This document shows, in pieces, positions 10,139 to 18,952 of a stretch of DNA of 21,969 bases. The notes under the pieces were generated by a model, which saw only the letters and a list, made by a program, of their open reading frames with translations, was not told where the DNA came from and made no database searches. The translations under genes and the position numbers were made by a program. The DNA is from Priapulus caudatus (lineage: Eukaryota > Priapulida > Priapulimorpha > Priapulimorphida > Priapulidae). Numbering within the stretch: position 1 is the first letter of the stretch; each line of letters begins with the position of its first letter. The stretch spans positions 385,860-407,828 of the forward strand of contig NW_014577110.1 of the NCBI RefSeq assembly GCF_000485595.1, in the 5' to 3' direction.

Positions 10139-10582
10139 ATGTCGCAGGCCCGTAGCCAGGGGGGGTTCGGGGGGTTCGAACGAACACCCCCCTCCAAAGC
10201 CAACATTTTTTTTTTGGAAAATGTGCAAGAATTTCACCTCCATTTTAGTGTAATAATTGCAAAATCTCCATCGTGCGGGAGGGTGAACAGTGAACACCCC
10301 CCTCCCACACTCTTCCCCCGCCTGGTCGCTTCGCGCCCGAGCAGGGGCGTGTACAGGGGGGGTCCAGGGAGTCCGGACCCCCCTTGCTCGCGCAGAAAAC
10401 GCATCTGAGGGGGTCTAATTTAAAAAAAATTCTGACCCCCCCTTCGCGTGCTCGCAACTTTGGGTTACGGTTAGACCCACCCCTGGTACTAATCCTGTAC
10501 ACGCCCCTGCCGAGCAAATTGCCAACATTGAAAAACGAACCCCCCCCCCGCCAATATAAAGCTGGCTTCGGGCCTGATGTCG
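10139..10582. mobile_element. Middle element A: 5'-CAGGCCCG element inserted in F, 6-bp target duplication
   Basis: Element 10145-10576. Left end CAGGCCCGTAGCCAG matches the complement of the right end CTGGCTTCGGGCCTG at 14 of 15 positions. ATGTCG abuts both ends (10139-10144 and 10577-10582). Runs of G near the left end and C near the right end, with GGTTCG/CGAACCC motifs, extend the inverted pairing. It is interrupted by element B; without B it is about 259 bp. No transposase is encoded, and the superfamily is not assigned. Confidence 0.87.
10337..10514. mobile_element. Inner element B: 168-bp 5'-CAGGGGCG element inserted in A, 5-bp target duplication
   Basis: Element 10342-10509. CAGGGGCGTGTACAGG (10342-10357) and its perfect complement CCTGTACACGCCCCTG (10494-10509) form a 16-bp inverted repeat. 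CCGAG flanks both sides (10337-10341 and 10510-10514). The interior is rich in GGGGTCC and GACCCCCC motifs, with an A-rich tract near 10421-10430. It is non-autonomous and the youngest of the three nested insertions. Confidence 0.88.
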
Positions 10583-10620
10583 TATTTGTTATAGATGCTA
10601 GAAGAAGAGGCTGCTTATTC

Positions 10621-11656
10621 TGACGCGTGCCGCGATGAGCGCCATTCTTATTTACGATCTAACGCCGATGTAATCAAATTATCAAGAGACTGCAGATATC
10701 GCAACGGCTACAGCTGCGTCGTCGGTATCCAGAGCTCTAAAGTACCGAGATGCCCCCACGCGTGTGGATTTAATTAAATACGTCACAGCCTCCAATCGTT
10801 AGCGAAATATAAAGTGAAAGCGTTTCATACTATTACTGAAATTTGGAACCTAGGTTATCAAAGAACGACGTATTATGTCGGTCCAACCCTTTCCGATGAA
10901 CCAATGTATAGAATTTCAGTCACCAGCGTGCTGTATTGTATCGACATTGGCTCGAACACCGTCAACAGTCCCTTGCGTCGTATGCGGGTTTTGAGCGCAA
11001 TTAATATTTTCCAAGTATGGTTGATTAGTTTTCTAAATATATAATTTACCGATGGCGTATCTGAGAAATAGCAGATCCGGAGGACATTTATCGGGACTTG
11101 GTAGCAGAGTTGTGAACATTTTTGGAGGGTGGGCGAAGTCGAAGTAGCAGTCTGGTTATTTATTTCACCGATAATTATGCGGGTTTAGTTTGAGAACAAC
11201 AGACATAGAGAAACAAGCACATTGAATGCTTAAACCGTCTCTGGATACTGGCGGTTTACCCGCTCACGTTTCCTTATAAGCCATGACAGTTAAATTGAGG
11301 TTATTAAGTTGCACCGCATGAAAAAAACACCCTACCCAAGCAAAGTGATCATGAATATTCTATAGCAAAAATCATTATTTCAATGATTAAGATTATCTAT
11401 GATCTATACAATAACCTATTGCATGTTGTCTTAAAGGAGTCGGAACCAACATTCCTCATGAGATATAACGCTTCGTTTGACAACAGAAGATGTAGTATTT
11501 ATGCACAAATGTTTTCGTTGTATAAAACTCTATAGCTGTGTACTACAATTGTTACTTGCCCCTTAAGAACTAATTGCAGCGGAAAGGTTTGCAAATATGT
11601 TGTCAAACTAATTGCTTTCTATGTAATTAGCTTGCATTTTGCCGATGAAAACTGTC
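10621..11656. other. Non-coding stretch
   Basis: A plus-strand frame at 10814-11044 (76 codons) has no recognisable domain. There is no repeat structure and no splice-bounded exon that I can support. Confidence 0.45.
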
Positions 11657-11737
11657 TCTCTGTCTGTCTGTCTATCTATCTATCTATCATATTCTGCCTA
11701 TCTATCTTATCCATCTATCTATCTATATATATATATA

Positions 11738-11797
<60 letters not shown>

Positions 11798-11875
11798 ATG
11801 TGATAATATGAATGTGCGTGCGTGTGCGTGTGCGTATGCGTGCGTGTGCGCGTGTGTGTGTGCGGGTGTGGTGGA
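11657..11875. repeat. Compound microsatellite: TCTG, CTAT, CT, AT, then GTGC/GT
   Basis: In order: (TCTG)n and (CTAT)n (about 11657-11730), (CT)n (about 11738-11763), (AT)n (about 11764-11795), then GCGT/GTGT sequence (about 11813-11875). Confidence 0.92.
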
Positions 11876-11887
11876 GCGCAGGAAAGG

Positions 11888-12000
11888 CTAGACTAAATGT
11901 AGACTGGTACCCATCCCTTCTCACAAGCTCGATATAACCCTAACCCTAACCATATATTGAGCTTGTGAGAAGGGACGGGTACCAGTCTAGATTAAATGTA
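11888..12000. mobile_element. Palindromic insert with telomere-like loop (copy 1)
   Basis: The left arm (11903-11935, starting ACTGGTACCC) pairs with the right arm (11952-11986, ending GGGTACCAGT) with about two mismatches. The loop at 11936-11951 is AACCCTAACCCTAACC, 2.7 units of the TTAGGG-type telomere repeat. CTAGACTAAATGTA (11888-11901) and CTAGATTAAATGTA (11987-12000) flank the palindrome as a 14-bp direct repeat with one mismatch, which I read as a target duplication. There is no coding capacity. Confidence 0.75.
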
Positions 12001-12155
12001 CTGTCACCTCACTAGCGCAGTGCATGACGGTGCATTGACGTTCAGGGTAATCACGTGTTAAATATCCCACATCAGAGCATCACGGAGATATAGAAAAACG
12101 ACCCGTAAGTCCTCTCGTGATCTATTAAATTTTCCCCTACACGACGCAGACTAAT

Positions 12156-12317
12156 AGGTTCTATCACAGTATGAGCTTGAGATGGGATATCTCACCCGAG
12201 TTATAGATATCCCGTCTCATACGAGCGTAGCGAGTATGAGACGTGGTTATCTATAATGAGGTGATGGTGTGTATGGGATGGTTATCCCATCTCAAGCTCA
12301 TGACTGTGATAGAACCT
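12156..12317. mobile_element. 162-bp palindromic (foldback) element
   Basis: AGGTTCTATCACAGT followed by ATGAGCTTGAGATGGGATA (12156-12189) is complementary to 12283-12317 with one single-base bulge. A second paired block, TTATAGATA with GTCTCATAC, continues inward to a centre at about 12224-12236 (GAGCGTAGCGA). No clear target duplication. A further TTTCTCGCATA / TATGCGAGAAA pair (about 12321 and 12562) and several ATCTCGG motifs at 12480-12560 suggest a related diverged palindrome downstream. Confidence 0.7.
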
Positions 12318-13923
12318 TTTTCTCGCATATTTTTTTTTTTTTACTTTTAATTGCAGAAAGAACATTTCAGTTCAAATTTTTTCTTTTATTAACTAATTTT
12401 ATGCGTATTGATTGGCCAAAAACTGTAACGGTGACCTTTGACCTTGTAATTAAGGGAAATCATTGGATTAAAAAGTAGTGCGAGATAAACCCATCGCGGG
12501 GTCTGCAAGTTATCCCGAGGATTTATCTCGGTGGCTATCTCGGGGGATATCTCATACCTAGTATGCGAGAAACCAGTATCCATCAAGTTATACCGTGAAT
12601 GGCGCGACATATTACGTCATCTCGCAAGCGCGTGATCTGACGCGTTATTCGTTAATGTGTACGGTTTCCATGCGGTGTGCCGCTGCATGGGTACAGCAGT
12701 ATATTGTACATACGGGCGCACTCTGTCTCGCTCTCCTCTCCCATACAGCGCTACGGAGAGGCTATACTAGTGGCAGCAATTGAGAACATGGTACAAGCAG
12801 GATGCCTGTTAAGTGTAATGGTTATGTAATGGACCAGCTTGCAGGGCCCGAGATCATGTAAGTTGGTCGGTCATCCGGCTGGAGAAAAAAAACGTGTATA
12901 TGACAGGAGAAAAATAATGGCGTGCAAGATGTATGAAAGGCAACCATAATAGCTGTATAAATCATTTGTTACGCATATTCTGCGTGTCAGCTGGAATAGC
13001 AGTACGTGGGAGGCGCAGTGGCAGATCCGTAGTACTACTGCCTTTAAAGTAATTCTATCGATTGAGTAATGGTCCCGAAACCCAGCGGGAGAAACAGAGC
13101 AAAATTCCCCTTTTTTTCTGGCGGTGGACGTATTTTCCTCTAGTCTGGGGAAAACGCACTCGTCGACGCTTCGTCACTGCAAACGTTATTGCAATTACGA
13201 TCTATTACATCAAACAACAGTAGTATAACAACGTACTTCTTATGATGTGGTCCGAGATGTCTGTGTAACATGTTTTTCAGTATATTGAACGTTTTATTTA
13301 TAGTTATATGCGCTGCGCCATATATTATACCATATTTGTGGTGTATAGAGCATACGAATTCTACGCTTGCGTACCGCTGTTGTGACAAAATAAAAACACG
13401 TGTCCGTTCATTAAATAGAGAACAAGGAGTATATTTTATTCTTATATATTGTATTTATTGTTTATTCTCATATCTAGGTTTACTGTGTTGCTTTTTTGCT
13501 GCTCTGTTCATCGTTCCCTCCGCAGTGTGTCCTTCATATTATCTGCATTTCAGTTATTCATATAGTCAGCCTTTTCCATACGACTTAAATTACCATACAC
13601 CAGGACAGAAACTATGATGACATATCAGCATATATATTACAGTAAATAACGTGAAATTTTCGTTTTCGCACATAATATCTACATCTATCACATCAAAATA
13701 AATTCCGCAATTTCTATCCTAAAATCTCTCAAAGTTAAAATGTCAGAGGTGAGCTGCTGCAAGATGGATCACCATTCACTCTTGAATTAAAGAAAGCTCG
13801 TATTGCTACTTGTTTAAAGTTTATTAAGCGAATTTCGAGAACGCTGCTGTGCGGAAACAGGATTGACTCTCTTCATCCATCTTACCCCCATGATCTAATC
13901 TTGTTGCAATATTCGCTCACGTA
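12318..13923. other. Non-coding stretch
   Basis: Apart from the diverged palindrome up to about 12575 I see no repeat. A 115-codon plus-strand frame (13270-13617) reads as hydrophobic and could be taken for membrane segments, but it is AT-rich, has no recognisable family signature, and such sequence gives hydrophobic codons by composition. It is not called as a gene. Confidence 0.4.
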
Positions 13924-14046
13924 TCTGTACGCGTGTGCGTAAGCGCGAGCGTTTATTGCATGTGTGGTTGTTCACATTTATGTACGCGCGCCTGTGTGCG
14001 TGCACGCGCGAGCGTGCGTGTGGGCGTGTATGCGTGCGTGCGCATA
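13924..14046. repeat. GCGT/GTGC-rich degenerate microsatellite
   Basis: Alternating GT and GC steps with GCGCG and CGTGCG units. Confidence 0.65.
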
Positions 14047-14133
14047 TCTTCTACACAGTTACACAGAAACAGACACTTTGCAAAAGCGTTTGACAAAGCG
14101 GCATGACGCTTTCATCCAGCTATGCGGACCTAC

Positions 14134-14430
14134 GCCGACGCTGCACTGACGCTATACACCAACGCTGCACTGACGCCGACGCTGCGCTGACGCTATATGC
14201 CGACGCTGCATAGACGCTATACACCAACGCTGCACTGACGCCGACGCTGCGCTGACGCTATATGCCGACGCTGCATAGACGCTATACACCAACGCTGCAC
14301 TGACGCCGACGCTGCGCTGACGCTATATGCCGACGCTGCATAGACGCTATACACCAACGCTGCACTGACGCCGACGCTGCGCTGACGCTATATGCCGACG
14401 CTGCATAGACGCTATACACCAACGCTGCAG
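14134..14430. repeat. 65-bp satellite, four identical units plus partial ends
   Basis: Units at 14161-14225, 14226-14290, 14291-14355 and 14356-14420 are identical base for base. Each starts AACGCTGCACTGACGCCGAC and ends GACGCTATACACC. Partial copies lie on both sides (from 14134 and to 14430). Inside the unit, GACGCTGC and GACGCTATA recur every 10-15 bp, so the 65-mer grew from a shorter motif. Perfect identity implies very recent expansion or homogenisation. Confidence 0.95.
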
Positions 14431-14576
14431 CTGAACGCTGCCGCAACGCTACGTGACGACGCTAACTGCTACTGGCGACGGGCTATAACTTGACGATGCT
14501 AGTACGCCTCGATACTTCTCATCCATATCATTTTATCACCCGGTCACGCTCGTACCGTCAACCGTCTGCTGTAAAG

Positions 14577-14618
14577 GTTGCGTGCACACCGACACACGCA
14601 CGCACACGCACACTCACA

Positions 14619-14662
<44 letters not shown>

Positions 14663-14840
14663 CACACACCACACACACACACAACCACACACACACTGGC
14701 GCCCACAGGTCCAGTAGAAGCACAGAAGAATAAAATCCTCAGTGATAATAAAAAGCAACTGCACCACTGCAGCGCCACTGCACACACACACACACGCACA
14801 CACGCACGCACGCACGCACGCACGCACGCGCACACACACC
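14577..14840. repeat. Two (CGCA)n/(CA)n tracts around a short unique spacer
   Basis: First tract about 14582-14698 (CGCA then CA), second about 14780-14840 (CA then CGCA). The ~80-bp spacer is unique. Confidence 0.9.
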
Positions 14841-15170
14841 TCAGTTGTTCTAAATGTCCGCATCCCTCTCGTCGCTCCTACCCATGTATCCATGGGCGCA
14901 GCAGATCGATGATGCGAAACCAACGGACAGCACAGGTAAGAATAGTCAGCCGCTCAGGTATGGACCGAAGAATTATAGGGTGGGGAGGGTAGGTCACCAC
15001 GGGATACTCCCACGTAAAGTCGTCGTCTTTCGGGAATTGTTTCTAATAGGTAAGGCAGATGTACGTATTAGTATTATTCAAGTAGAAATTGCGAGACTTG
15101 TGTCCCTAGACCATAGCTTGAAAGCACGAAATGACAATTCAGTATAGAATCAGTCACCCGTGCCGCGCCT
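14841..15170. other. Region upstream of the Ly6 gene
   Basis: A 97-codon plus-strand frame (14854-15147) contains consensus-like splice donors (CACAG|GTAAG at 14935/14936; another GGTAAG near 15048). It might hold a 5' untranslated exon of the downstream gene, but nothing confirms this. Confidence 0.25.
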
Positions 15171-15274
15171 AGCGCCCCGCCCTACATGCCCGACCCGTAG
15201 CACAACCGGATTGAGGTAGCTAGGTAGAGGCCGGCATTTTGAGTCAACAACGAACACCGTGATTATTAGTTAAA
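15171..15274 (+). promoter_or_regulatory. Probable promoter / 5' UTR of the Ly6 gene
   Basis: A GC-rich patch with a GC box CCCCGCCC (15175-15182) lies about 100 bp upstream of the start codon. No TATA box is placed convincingly. The initiation context AAAATGG has A at -3 and G at +4, a strong Kozak match. Confidence 0.4.
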
Positions 15275-16936
15275 ATGGACATATATCTGCAGCTAGCGGC
15301 TCTGTTTACCCTCTTTTCCACAGGTGAGTGTAGATAAGCGTGTAGTTATAACCGAGAATGTAGTACTAGTAGTAGTAGTAGTAGTTGTGCAAACGGGTAT
15401 AGGCAGTATATTGACGGCAAGGCATCAGTAAGCGTCGTTATTGTCACGTTCGTTTGTCAGCAGTTTTTGACTTCGCTTATAACATCACGATCATCTACTA
15501 CTATTGATCAACAACCAGTAAACAACCGTAAGCGAAGAGGGATATGTCGTGATATAGTGTCGATTACCTTGGTGCTGATATACAGCGACGGTAGAAGTAT
15601 GTAGACTAGTGAGATCGGCAAGGTAATGTTTCCCGTTTCCTAGAGGTCGGCTGTGGCTACACATCGCCCCTTACCAATAACAATATGGCCGCCGCCACGT
15701 TCCCCATTAAAACAGGAATGTGGCAGCGTCAGGCCGTCAGCTCAGGTGCTGTAGCAGTTACGTGATACCTCTGCATATAGACATGTACCCGATGTGATGG
15801 CTAGGTAGGACTAAAGTACTAGTCGGACTCGGGCTGGCCTCATGGGTGTTATTTGCATTTCAGTGTTAGCTTTGGAGTGCTATGTCTGTGAAGAACAAGG
15901 GGATAACTTTGACAAATGTGTCAAGACCATACAGACATGCGATCCAGAAGAAGATAAATGCATCACGTATGTTAAATGGAGTTGTGAGTATCCAATGACA
16001 TTACAATCACGAATTTCTATAAGGTCCATGGCTGTGGTTGAGCCCACATTAGAATATTGTCTTGCATTATTATTTCGTTGTAGTCATTACAAATGTCATC
16101 ACTGGGGTCATAGTTATTATTACCCTCGGTACGCACAGTAAGTACCAATAAGAAGAACTGTACATACTTGTGTGGTCGATAACACAGCTGGTTGCTTTTT
16201 CTTGTGGACCAGTCGTGGGTGACTGGACGATTGCAGTGGAAAGGCAGTACTACATAACTAAGGGTTGCAGTACCACGACACGATGCAACGATGAACATAA
16301 ACGCATTGTCACCAAATGCCAGCGCAACTGGTATGAGGATTGGTGGTGCATGGAGTGCTGCAGTGGAGACCAGTGCAACTATTTTGTGACGGTGAGTCGA
16401 TCTGCTGTTATGTATGGCATTGCATTTTCTTTTGCTTAATAATATCTTTATGCTAATCTTATGTTAGTGCTTTCATCAGAAGTGGATGAAATATTCAAGG
16501 GAATTCATCCTCTCTTGCTTTCATCGCATTTAGCTTGCCACATTGATGTGATTTCAGTGATGTTATCACACTAATGTGATCATTCTGATGCATGTGCTGT
16601 GATGTCATCGCAGTGATGTTATCACATGAAAATGATAACGTTTGCCTTCGGGACGCTGAAGTCTTCTTACAGGCAATTGAAATGTTGACACCTTGCAATT
16701 TAAACCATTCCTCCATTTCCCTTTATGTGCCTTCAAGTTCAATTTACTTTCTCCTACCCCTTTCTGACTGCAATTAGCAGTCGCGGGCTTATCCCAATAA
16801 AAGCTCTCAAGTGTTTTAATATGGTGTCTTTGCTGCTTTACAGTTGGGAGCAAGCACAGCAAGGACTAGTGTTCTGACTGTCAGCGGTTGCCTGACCCTA
16901 GCTGCGCTATGGCTCTCCGGCCACAGCAGATTGTGA
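15275..16936 (+). CDS. GPI-anchored Ly6/uPAR-type three-finger protein, 4 coding exons, 146 aa
   Basis: Exons 15275-15323, 15864-15983, 16213-16391 and 16844-16936 join in frame through GTGAGT donors and AG acceptors (intron phases 1, 1, 0). Residues 1-19 are a signal peptide, with likely cleavage after VLA, leaving the typical mature start LECYVC. The three-finger domain spans about 20-114 and ends ECCSGDQCN, the family's C-terminal signature. Ten cysteines fit the canonical pairing 22-49, 25-35, 42-75, 81-105, 106-111. Cys92 and Cys102 are extra and probably form a sixth disulfide in finger 3, next to an unusual W-Y-E-D-W-W run. Residues about 118-146 (GAS, then hydrophobic LTVSGCLTLAALWL) look like a GPI-attachment signal; there is no N-glycosylation sequon. 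Family members are extracellular and modulate receptors, channels or junctions; the partner here is unknown. Splice sites are predicted, not confirmed. Confidence 0.88.
15362..15385. repeat. (AGT)n trinucleotide repeat in Ly6 intron 1
   Basis: About seven AGT units just inside intron 1. Confidence 0.85.
15471..15537. other. Inverted repeat in Ly6 intron 1
   Basis: CTTCGCTTA (15471-15479) and TAAGCGAAG (15529-15537) can pair across about 49 bp. No role is known. Confidence 0.4.
16392..16439 (+). other. Exon 3 read-through extension of the Ly6 gene
   Basis: If the exon 3 donor is not used, the frame continues with VSRSAVMYGIAFSFA and stops at 16437-16439. Together with AATAAA at 16796-16801 in the same intron this would give a shorter protein without the GPI signal exon. 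Alternative isoform is inference only. Confidence 0.25.
16796..16801 (+). terminator. AATAAA polyadenylation-type signal in Ly6 intron 3
   Basis: CCCAATAAAAG lies about 40 bp upstream of exon 4. It could be chance or an intronic polyadenylation site. Confidence 0.25.
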
Positions 16937-17775
16937 TGAGTTCCTTCTATCGGTTGTAAAAAAATGACAAACCACTCGTCGGGAGAACAGTTTTGTGTAA
17001 TCGTGTCACGTGCTCCTAAGTAGGCAATGTCTGGGACCGTGATGGGTTGTGGGCGTAGGGGTGGCTGATGTGAACGCTTATTGCACTCTGAGCTCGTGAT
17101 CTTTTTCCGATTCGCTTTAAATGCGTAACGAGGAGAATGAGTCTGATACGATGTCCATTTCCGCCTGTAAAGTTCTGACTGTTTTGTAACAGTTAGCGAG
17201 GCATTCAACCATATGTTACCTCTGTGCTTGTGAATGCTTGCCATGTACAGCTAATGGGTGATTTGCGACTTGCAATCCTCTCTCCAGTGGGTGGGTCAAG
17301 CTGTACACAATGTGTGTGGATATCAAATTGATATCATGGTTATCGAAATGCACATATAGGCCTAAACGCGTGCAAATGCACACACAGCATACAGGACATA
17401 CGATCCACACTGGACACATCAAAAACTAGCTGAACGATAGAACATGCTACACACAAGACAGATATTGGATTATGTTCAAAATCGTATTGATGGATAATTT
17501 GTATAAAATGTGGAATTTGTATATATAGTGCATATTATCGAGTTGTCAAAATGAATCCCTATCAAAGTGAGCGACCACTTGTGTACATAAACGTTTTTAC
17601 CCACGATTTTACATTTAATGTATTTTGTGCTCTTAAATTTAAACATAATTTCACCAACATTTTACAACTAGCAGAAATACGTTGTATTCATTTGTTACAT
17701 ATATATAAGTAATTTTGTAGTTTGATACAATGATGTTTGGTATTTTGATATAATAAATGGCAATTTAAAAGTACC
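16937..17775 (+). other. Probable 3' UTR of the Ly6 gene
   Basis: It follows the TGA at 16934-16936 with no further coding exon. It turns AT-rich from about 17450 and ends near an AATAAA. A 142-codon minus-strand frame (16816-17244) overlaps it and exon 4 but has no recognisable domain and is treated as fortuitous. Confidence 0.45.
17752..17757 (+). terminator. Polyadenylation signal AATAAA for the Ly6 gene
   Basis: First canonical AATAAA downstream of the stop codon, in an AT-rich context, about 815 bp after TGA. Confidence 0.45.
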
Positions 17776-18045
17776 ATCGATGAAGAAGTCTTATTTTACT
17801 ATACCTGTCTTTGTATTCTAAGTATAACTTTAAAATATTGTAGTTGTTTGTGGTAACCGGTTAATTAGCTACCAGAAGGTGTCTTTTATTAAAGCCTCAT
17901 CAAGCCCCAACGGCCAACACCCCTTCAATTATGTACAACCCTATTGACGAAATAGTGTCAGATATACAACAGGGTCCGTTGTCAGAAACATCGTAAAGTT
18001 AATGCTAAGATAACACTTACGACTAATGTTAATGTTACGAGAGGA

Positions 18046-18295
18046 GCGTTGATAGAAGGCAGTGTCTACGGGTACGGCAGCCGTATCTAAATGTCTCGAG
18101 GCTGGAGGTACGGCAGTCCATTAGCTTTCATACTTAACGAGACAAAGATGGCGGTGGGTGGCGCCAGATTTCGAAATAACGCCTTGGAAAATAAATTCAC
18201 GATTTGAGAGTTTAGATGAGCTATAGAACCCTAACCCTAAAAGGGGGCTTCAGCGACCTACGGCTGCCGTACCTCCAGCCATTGCGTTGATGGAA
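18046..18295. mobile_element. Palindromic insert with telomere-like tract (copy 2)
   Basis: Insert 18058-18283 is flanked by GCGTTGATAGAA (18046-18057) and GCGTTGATGGAA (18284-18295); the right arm of the large palindrome has one uninterrupted GCGTTGACAGAA at this place. The arms share GGTACGGCAGCCGTA near each end. A perfect 17-bp pair starts GGCTGGAGGTACGG (18100-18116, complement 18264-18280). AACCCTAACCCTAAAA lies at 18227-18242, off centre. AAGATGGCGG at 18145-18154 matches the YY1-type consensus, possibly by chance. Confidence 0.75.
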
Positions 18296-18527
18296 ACACA
18301 TCGATACAAAAGTCAAAACTTACGATAACAGGAACTTCATCACAAGGCTGCTGATTGGATGAGAATCGATCACAAAATTCAAATTCAGAATGATACACAT
18401 TTATTGTACATCACAGTAATTTATGCATATTAATTATTATGATGGCTAACCACATATAAATAATATTTGATGAAAAACGACGCGGTCATGAATTATCTTC
18501 AACGCAGTCATGAAATTGTCTTGCGTG

Positions 18528-18652
18528 TCTGCACCACTAATCTCCACTATACTAACTTAGTATACTACTTAGTGTACTACTTACTATATACTATACTATA
18601 CTATAGCCTACTACTTAGTATAGTATAGAGATCAGTGGTCCTTGGTCTGCAC
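18528..18652. mobile_element. 111-bp TATACTA-rich palindromic insert
   Basis: Insert 18535-18645 is bounded by TCTGCAC on both sides (18528-18534 and 18646-18652). The right arm of the large palindrome has a single TCTGCAC there. Left CCACTAATCTC (from 18533) pairs with GAGATCAGTGG (18628-18638) with one mismatch. ACTATACTAA / TTAGTATAGT continue the stem, with TATACTA repeats inside. No telomere motif in this one. Confidence 0.68.
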
Positions 18653-18774
18653 AACAAGACAAATTCTCACACTGTAACGCGAGAAGCGTGGCAAACAAGA
18701 GAACAAATGCCATACGCCATTTGTAAATGTTTTATTTTGTTTTATGGTCGGTAGATAATTAATTATTTTGACGT

Positions 18775-18952
18775 GTTTTTTAGCACCCGGCTGATAGGTG
18801 CGATATGATATGACTACTAAGCACTTAGGATATGACTACTAGGCACTTAAAAAAAAAACCTAACCCTAACCCTAACCCTAAAAAAAAAACATTAAATTAA
18901 AGTGCCTAGTAGTCATATCATATCGAACCTTTCTGCCTTCTGCTGTTTTTTA
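18775..18952. mobile_element. Palindromic insert with telomere-like loop (copy 3)
   Basis: Insert 18783-18944, flanked by GTTTTTTA on both sides (18775-18782 and 18945-18952); the right arm of the large palindrome lacks it. The left arm CGATATGATATGACTACTAA, continuing GCACTT, pairs with the right arm (about 18901-18926) with one mismatch. The inner part of the left arm is duplicated (ATATGACTACTAGGCACTT at about 18830-18849). The loop is a poly-A run, then about 3.8 units of CCCTAA (18859-18881), then a second poly-A run. Confidence 0.78.

Larger units (their letters stand above)
9889..10620. mobile_element. Outer element F: 280-bp MITE with 64-bp inverted ends, split by a later insertion
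   Basis: The left end is 9896-9959. Its complement is found in two pieces, 10583-10613 and 10112-10144, which become continuous once 10145-10582 is removed. The 64 positions then align without a gap with 7 mismatches. CTTATTC flanks both ends (9889-9895 and 10614-10620) as a 7-bp target duplication. Ends are CAACATG and CAGCCTC. The interior carries several copies of TCCTATGACA in both orientations (about 9948, 9961, 9978, 10094, 10113) that can form nested hairpins. There is no coding capacity. Superfamily is not assigned. Confidence 0.87.

Noticed and set aside
13270-13617. 115-codon hydrophobic frame resembling membrane helices
   Set aside because: AT-rich DNA gives hydrophobic codons by composition; no family signature or supporting gene structure was seen.
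16816-17244. 142-codon minus-strand frame opposite Ly6 exon 4 and the 3' UTR
   Set aside because: No recognisable domain, no splice or promoter signals; a frame this long is possible by chance in 22 kb.
18227-18242. Chromosome end or telomere boundary suggested by CCCTAA repeats
   Set aside because: Tracts are only 2-4 units, lie inside inserts bounded by direct repeats, and have unique sequence on both sides.
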